Part shown: piece after piece, positions 58,860 through 64,000 of the stretch | Layout of the letters: each line of letters starts with the position of its first letter | How positions within the stretch are numbered: position 1 is the stretch's first letter | From: Kwoniella bestiolae CBS 10118 | Taxonomy: Eukaryota; Basidiomycota; Tremellomycetes; Tremellales; Cryptococcaceae | Assembly (NCBI RefSeq): GCF_000512585.2 | Contig: NC_089241.1 | Coordinates: 496,001 to 560,000, forward strand | DNA length: 64,000 bases | Reading direction: 5' to 3' | Position numbers and translations under genes: made by a program | The notes under the pieces: generated by a model | The model's input: the letters and a program-made list of their open reading frames with translations, nothing else | The model's database searches: none | Told to the model about the DNA's origin: nothing

Positions 58860-59799
58860 ATGTCCGGCACCTGGTCGCACCTCACCTGTCCTCCGCAACC
58901 CCCCTTCCCCATCCGAATCTCCGACGACGTCTTCCTCCCTGCTCCCCTCCGAGCCTCTTCCTCCGAGCCTTCACTCAATTTCGAGCTGAAGGGGCTGAAA
59001 GTATTGGCAAAGGATGAAGGCGAGAAGGAGGTAGTCAAAGTATCTGAAATCAAGATGTGAGTTGAGGCTCCGTTCCATCTCACCTCTAACTTGGAGGAGG
59101 CCAAAAACTGATAAGTTTATTGTATGAAACAGGAGAAGACGTAATACCCTGCTTATGACTCCTGGGGAAGTACACAGACTAGGCACTCTGGCCGTATCTA
59201 TCGTCCCCTCCCATCAGACCCACGGATCCACCGAAACCAGAAGAACGAACATACCTAAAACGCCTCAACCGCAACTTCGAAAACGAAGAAAACCCTCAGA
59301 CATGTCCACACCGTCTTCTTCGGACTACCATTCAGACGACAGCGAGGGGGAGTACGATACCTGCTCGTCATCCTTCTCAACCCCATGTTCCTCCCTCAGA
59401 GGGATCAATGCGAAATACCAAAACGCGGATCAATGCATCTCACCATGTCCCTCCCAAGCTTCTTCCAAGTTCCTCAACCCATCTTCTATCCTCATACACC
59501 CAGGCGACGAAAGAGGGACGTTCGGTCAAAGACGTGGATCCTCCAAGATCGTCATTGATGGTCTTCCCTCTGTGAAGGAGAAAGATACAGATATGAGTAC
59601 CAAATTCAACTTCTGGCGATCACCCAAGAAAGCTGAGGAGGTACATTCCTCGCCTTACGAGGAGAGTCGATCAAAACGAAGGAGGATAAGTCAGATTGAG
59701 TGGGAGGGATTATCTTGTCCTGAGGAGATGGTTTCGCCCAAAACTAGGCAGAGGGTCAGCGAGTTAGGTAATGAGTTTAGGTGGACTTCATTGCACTGA
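58860..59799 (+). CDS. Ser-rich basic protein of unknown function
   Basis: Exons 58860-59056 and 59133-59799 give 287 residues. Starts MSGTWSHLTCPPQPPF with a CACAATG context. The first exon has an alternating pattern (PFPIRISDDVFLPAPLRA, FELKGLKVLAK); the splice yields IKMRRRNTLLMTPGEVHRLG. The rest is Ser/Pro-rich with a probable nuclear signal (KRRRISQIEW, RKRRKP), cysteines without clear spacing, and phosphorylation-like SSD/SP clusters. Ends LGNEFRWTSLH. No family recognised. Confidence 0.65.
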
Positions 59800-60352
59800 T
59801 CGGACTATACAGCACAGTTGGTATTGATAAGTTGAAATGCCTTTATTATGTTGTTGACCAATGATACTGTATCAAAGAAACGATCTTGGAATGCCTTTTC
59901 ATGTAGTGAGACGATCTTATGATAAACCAAAATATGATTTAATGTATACAGTATGCTGTTTGGATTTTATATCTCACCACACATACCCAGTATCTCGTGA
60001 CGATCGATACATGACATACCATATCAAATACGCATCATCAACCATGAAGCATAAAGCATAAAGCGCAGGGACAAAGGGTGATGTTACTGTACTGTCCGTG
60101 AAAGTGATCAAAGGATTGGTCGGAAAGCGCATGATGAGATTTCTACTCTATTCTATACTATAATATACTATACTACATTGAGCACAAGCACAAGGGAGAT
60201 CCAGTCCAACAAAAACAATATCTATAAATGTCCGAAGAGTGTAAAATCGAAAGAATGAAAAGCTCTCATATGTCGAGCAGTAAGGATGGTTCAAAAACAA
60301 ACGTATCAAATCATCGACCAATCGGCAAAAATGTCCTTGTCCACTGACCCAT
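59800..60352. other. Intergenic region, convergent 3' ends
   Basis: About 553 bases of AT-rich sequence with CATAAAGCATAAAG and TATACTATAATATACTATACTA runs. No gene seen. Confidence 0.4.
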
Positions 60353-62593
60353 TTACAAACTACCCCTCCTTCCATTCTGTTTCTTCTCCAATTTCAGCGC
60401 CTTGGCCAGCCTCTTGAACATCCCTCCTCCATTCTTAGCCTTCTTCTCACCCTTGAATGACTCCCTATCACCGTTCGAACTCCCATCAGCATCTCCATCA
60501 GATTTCGTACAGCTGATCGCGACGTCCTGTCCCAGTATCTGGATATGATCATCCGAGTCTTCCTCCAATATCGGCTCGCACGACTCAAGCGAGGTGCTCT
60601 GGTTGGTAGATGAAGAGGAAGTCATCGAGCCCATGGAGGAGGTCGAGTCGTTTGAAGCGACACTGGACGCGGAGGATGATCGGCGCATCATAAATGCCGG
60701 TCTGGGGGGCGAGAGGGATAATAATCCATCTTCGTTGAGTTGTAATTCCCTTTTGGAGGTTTCGGCTAGACTTGCTAATCGATCTTGAGAACTACCAAAT
60801 CCAGAGGAAGATCGACGTCTATCGTTCCATGAGTTGACGGAGGACGAAGAAGAATTATTACTTGACATTCCGTTTCCCCTCAGACTACCCATACTTGTCC
60901 TGGACCGAAGCGATTGAGAAGATCCCTTTCGTTGTGCTCCAGGTGGAGCTGCGACAGGCATGATAATGCCGTTTTTCTTCAATCCCGATCTCGAGAATTT
61001 GGGTGCAGTGGGATCGCTGAATTCGGGTTGACCGGCTCCAGGGTTTCCAGAGCTGACTTTTGAAGGCGTGGCCATTGCATCTGCCCACAGTCCACTGGGT
61101 GTTCGAGTGTTGGTGGGTCTCGAGACGGATCCGCCATGGATGGTCGCTCGCTTATCGCTGGGTGTTTGGGGTGGTGATAGTGGCCGAGCTACAAACCCAA
61201 GTCCACCATCCTGCGGTGAGAAGTCTCGATGATTGCGTGATGACCACGGTGCGCCATCACCACTTCTTGATTTTGTTGGTCTCTCTCTATCCATGACCGA
61301 GAGGTTCTTCCCATGTGTTTTCTCTGGACTTTGAGGTGGACTGAGTAATCCGCCCGCACCGATGAAGCTCGCAGCTTTCCTCAGAGGAGGTAGGCGCGAC
61401 CCAGTAGACTCCATAATTTCTTCTTCTTCATCTACTTGACAGCGCAGAGGGCTGGATACTTTGACCATGCTGTGTCGATGATATGAATGTCGAGGATCGA
61501 GAGGAGGGCGAGTGGTATCGAGCGGAGAGGGGGAGAAATCATTTGAGGATGAGCCGGGGGCAGTAAGGAGACGTGAGTGGTAGGATTGTCGTTTCTGAGG
61601 GGAGGTTGAGATATTCACTGAGCCTGGGAAAGACATGGCGAGGTGTTCTCGGAGCGGTCGTGGTGTTGATTGCTAAGTATGGGGGATTTGTCAGTATTGA
61701 ATGAGGGGAGGATGATGGGGGGTAATATTGGATGATGAGAACTACTCACCGGTAACGAGTGTCTGCCTGCTCCATCCCAACCTTTGACAAAAGCTTGTGC
61801 CGCTAATCTGGTTGAGAATGTTCTGAATACGGGTTCGGGATAGTTCTACATTGCGTAAAGGATAAAGACATGTCAGCATCTCACGTTGATGGTGTTGATG
61901 GTATTTATATCGTTCCGAGAAGCAGCGGGTGAGCAGGTGGGCAGGTGACGTGAGATGATTGATTGATGACGTGAAGGTGATCCATCTGATGGGATCTGAT
62001 CTTGCAAGATCTTGTTATTCGGATTACGAGAAGGATTCAAAAGGATGAGACCATGTCTTATAATAAAGGGCGCAGAGCAGCGAATCAATCATGAAAAAGC
62101 AAACAAAGATGCGCAACAATCCCTAATTGCAGTGTAAAGCATCATCACCATCACTCACCTCGATCTGCTTTTCCACCTCGTGCCAGGCAGTATAAACACC
62201 CGCGTTATGCCCTTTTCTAACGGCGAAGAACAAGTATCTCTGAGGTTGTCTTGAAGGACCAGCGTGGGGGATGGTAGGCTGAGGAGGTAATCTTGATACC
62301 CTATAAGTAGATGAGGAGACGGTATAACTAGTCACAGACTGAGTGGGTGGTAATTCGAGCTGAGTTGAGAGTGAAAAGGAGGGTCGTTGAAAAGGAGTGT
62401 TGGGTGTATTGGAGTCGAGTGATAAAGGTTCTGGTTCTAATTCTGATTCTAATTCTGATTCTAATTCTTCTTGCTGAGGGGTTGTAGATGAAAAGATGTA
62501 AGCTCCTGGTGGTGAAGGATCGTCTGTACTAGTATCCATTGATAGTGATGGGTAAGGAGGGGACGTGATCATAGCTGTGATTGTTGTTGCCAT
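60353..62593 (-). CDS. RNase H1 N-terminal (hybrid-binding) domain protein without catalytic domain
   Basis: Exons 62593-62159, 61845-61750 and 61672-60353 give 616 residues. The first exon is acidic and Ser/Thr/Pro-rich with a 12-nt repeat coding ESELESELEPEP. The domain spans the first splice: QRYLFFAVRKGHNAGVYTAW, then HEVEKQIE/NYPEPVFRTFST, and RLAAQAFVKG. This is the RNase H1 N-terminal / Cauli_VI fold: Y-x-V-R-K-G-x-x-x-G-I-Y-x-x-W, a conserved aromatic, F-K-x-F and A-x-x-F. It is known to bind RNA-DNA hybrids or double-stranded RNA. What follows is ~450 disordered residues, Ser/Pro/Arg-rich, ending in a basic helix FKRLAKALKLEKKQNGRRGS. No RNase H acidic catalytic residues follow. Function inferred only from the domain. 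Confidence 0.78.
62437..62469. repeat. 12-nt minisatellite (CTAATTCTGATT) in a coding exon
   Basis: About 2.7 copies of CTAATTCTGATT; on the coding minus strand it encodes a repeated Glu-Ser-Glu-Leu. Confidence 0.85.
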
Positions 62594-64000
62594 TTTCGTT
62601 TAATGCTTATGCAGGGTTTGATGGATGGTAATGAACGTGCTGTGAGTGCTATCACTAAGTGATAGCTGAAACAAATGGTCCTGTCCGTAGTGTCGTTTTA
62701 AACCGGTCCTAGCGTAGGTACTACTGGTAATCCCTTCCGCCGAGTGAGGAATACCAATGATCAGGGTATGTAATATATACCCCAAGAAACCAAGACTGCG
62801 GATCAAAGCAAAGCAAGAAGAATGATCTTTGTGTGTGTGTGTGTTGTATGTATGGGATGTCGGCAGGGGATGAGGATGCAAAGGCAGGGGACAAGAGAAT
62901 GATGATTTGATGATACCGACGATCAGTGCGTCAAAGTGAGATTGAAAAGGCGTTTGATGCGGTATTGGTTGTGGTCGTGTGAAAATTGTCGAAAAGAACG
63001 TTGAAAGGTTGAAAAGATAAACGATCGTCGATATATGTTGATATGGATGTTTCTATTTTTGAAGATAGATGCAGTACGACCAGTCAATTCGCAAACATTA
63101 AAGTAAGAACAAGAGGTACACAGTAGTCGTATATGTTTAGCACTGAGTGATAAGGGGGAAGTTTTGGATTGCGAATATTTGGGTTTCGGCTTCCGGTGAT
63201 TATCGAAATGTACGTTGTCGTTGTCAATTACTACAGTTACCGTATCACCAAAGTTGCCAGTCGAGATCTAAAGGTAGGTTGGATAATTATGAGAATGTGA
63301 ATGCGTGGTGTCAGGATAGATTATACAATGGTAGTCTCAATGAGTGGATGGATAATTGAGAACATTCAGTTCACTGGAATAAGCATCTCTCTTTGTTATT
63401 GTCTGTCTTCCTTCATGCACGCGACACGATGATACACCAAATGAATGCATGGTACCCAGTCTGGCCTGGCCTTACATTACCCTCGACCATTCACCAAAGT
63501 GGAGCGAAGAAGGGTTCATGCCGTTGTCGTTGGGCATACTGTGTGCTTTCTAGAACCTGCATCCGCCTTCATAGCCTCAATCCACCTTGGCAGCTACTCA
63601 GAAAGCTTTCTTTCCTTCTCTTCGTATCCAACCACCGTTCAACGAAAAAGGGAGAACCGTCCAATCTTCCCTTGGCCCCACACCTAACAGAAGACCTCAA
63701 CCCCCTAAAAACAAAAATTTGACCCAGCGACACCTTCCGACCCAAACTTTTATTACCCGTTCTCGTAAGAGTCACGACATATGATACTGTACCCCCCTAA
63801 AAAGTGGTTATCGGAGATGAACCCAACCATGAAGGAACAAGGAACGCAGCAGGACTGTTCGTCGTCGCTGGCTTACGTATAGATAAAGAGCGGAATGAAG
63901 TAACAAGCAAGGGAAGGGAAGGAATGTTTTAATTGTATTTTTAGATCAGGAAGCTCGACGCCAAACAACGCATCCCCCCCGAAAAATAACTTCCGATAAG
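62594..64000. other. Upstream region of the RNase H1-N protein; window edge
   Basis: About 1.4 kb with no convincing gene. Includes a GT microsatellite at 62830-62844. Any gene beyond the right edge is not visible. Confidence 0.35.
62830..62844. repeat. (TG)7 microsatellite
   Basis: TG run in non-coding sequence upstream of the RNase H1-N gene. Confidence 0.85.

Noticed and set aside
1..64000. tRNA genes, rRNA, CRISPR arrays, telomere repeats, autonomous transposons or viral relics
   Set aside because: No B-box/A-box pairs, spaced repeats, telomeric arrays, or transposase/reverse-transcriptase motifs were seen by eye; short tRNAs with introns could be missed.

Overview
The window looks like nuclear DNA of a basidiomycete yeast of the Tremellales (Cryptococcus/Kwoniella type). 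This is inferred from dense short introns (mostly 50-110 nt, GT-AG, with CTAAC/CTGAT-like branch sites), about twenty protein genes in 64 kb on both strands, and gene content. The content includes a CIR1/SRE-type iron regulator, an NAD-IDH subunit, a fungal NADH-type glutamate synthase, a tetraspanin and VPS25. No tRNA, rRNA, CRISPR array, autonomous transposon or viral gene was recognised.

Layout. 0.4-2.1 kb: homoserine dehydrogenase (+). 2.6-5.9 kb: VAC1/PEP7-like FYVE endosomal tether (-). 6.4-6.6 kb: a small basic protein (+). 6.9-8.7 kb: METTL2/TRM140-type tRNA m3C methyltransferase (-), divergent from NAD-isocitrate dehydrogenase subunit 1 (+, 9.1-11.2 kb), which contains a 6-nt microexon. 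11.6-14.3 kb: secreted type-B carboxylesterase (-). 14.7-19.5 kb: Zn2Cys6 transcription factor (-), with 1.6 kb of non-coding DNA upstream. 21.1-23.6 kb: multi-pass membrane protein (-). 24.2-26.0 kb: sideroflexin (-), divergent from a conserved unknown gene (+, 26.3-27.6 kb). 28.3-31.1 kb: a second, paralogous secreted carboxylesterase (+). 31.8-38.9 kb: glutamate synthase GLT1 (-). 40.8-44.5 kb: a tetraspanin (+) and VPS25 (-), convergent, with a tandem duplication between them that leaves a 5'-truncated tetraspanin copy and a 3' fragment of VPS25. 44.9-48.6 kb: CIR1-like GATA factor (-), whose C-terminal half lies in a second ORF. 50.9-53.4 kb: coiled-coil protein of unknown function (-), divergent from a Sir2-family deacetylase (+, 53.9-56.3 kb). 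56.6-57.7 kb: predicted mitochondrial protein (-). 58.9-59.8 kb: unknown protein (+). 60.4-62.6 kb: a protein with an RNase H1-type N-terminal hybrid-binding domain but no RNase H catalytic domain (-).

The genes are mainly housekeeping and do not form one obvious pathway or cluster. Nitrogen/amino-acid metabolism is represented by HOM6, IDH1 and GLT1: IDH1 makes 2-oxoglutarate and GLT1 consumes it. Endosomal/ESCRT trafficking is represented by VAC1 and VPS25.

The points most worth a second look are: the tetraspanin/VPS25 duplication, whose pattern of identity and divergence is mosaic and may be an assembly artefact; a glutamate synthase whose first ATG sits directly before the catalytic cysteine, implying no propeptide; the 6-nt exon in IDH1; a GC-AG intron in VPS25; possible dual targeting of the m3C methyltransferase; and the catalytically empty RNase H1-N protein. 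All exon boundaries were derived by eye from splice consensus and conserved protein motifs; no alignment or RNA data were used.
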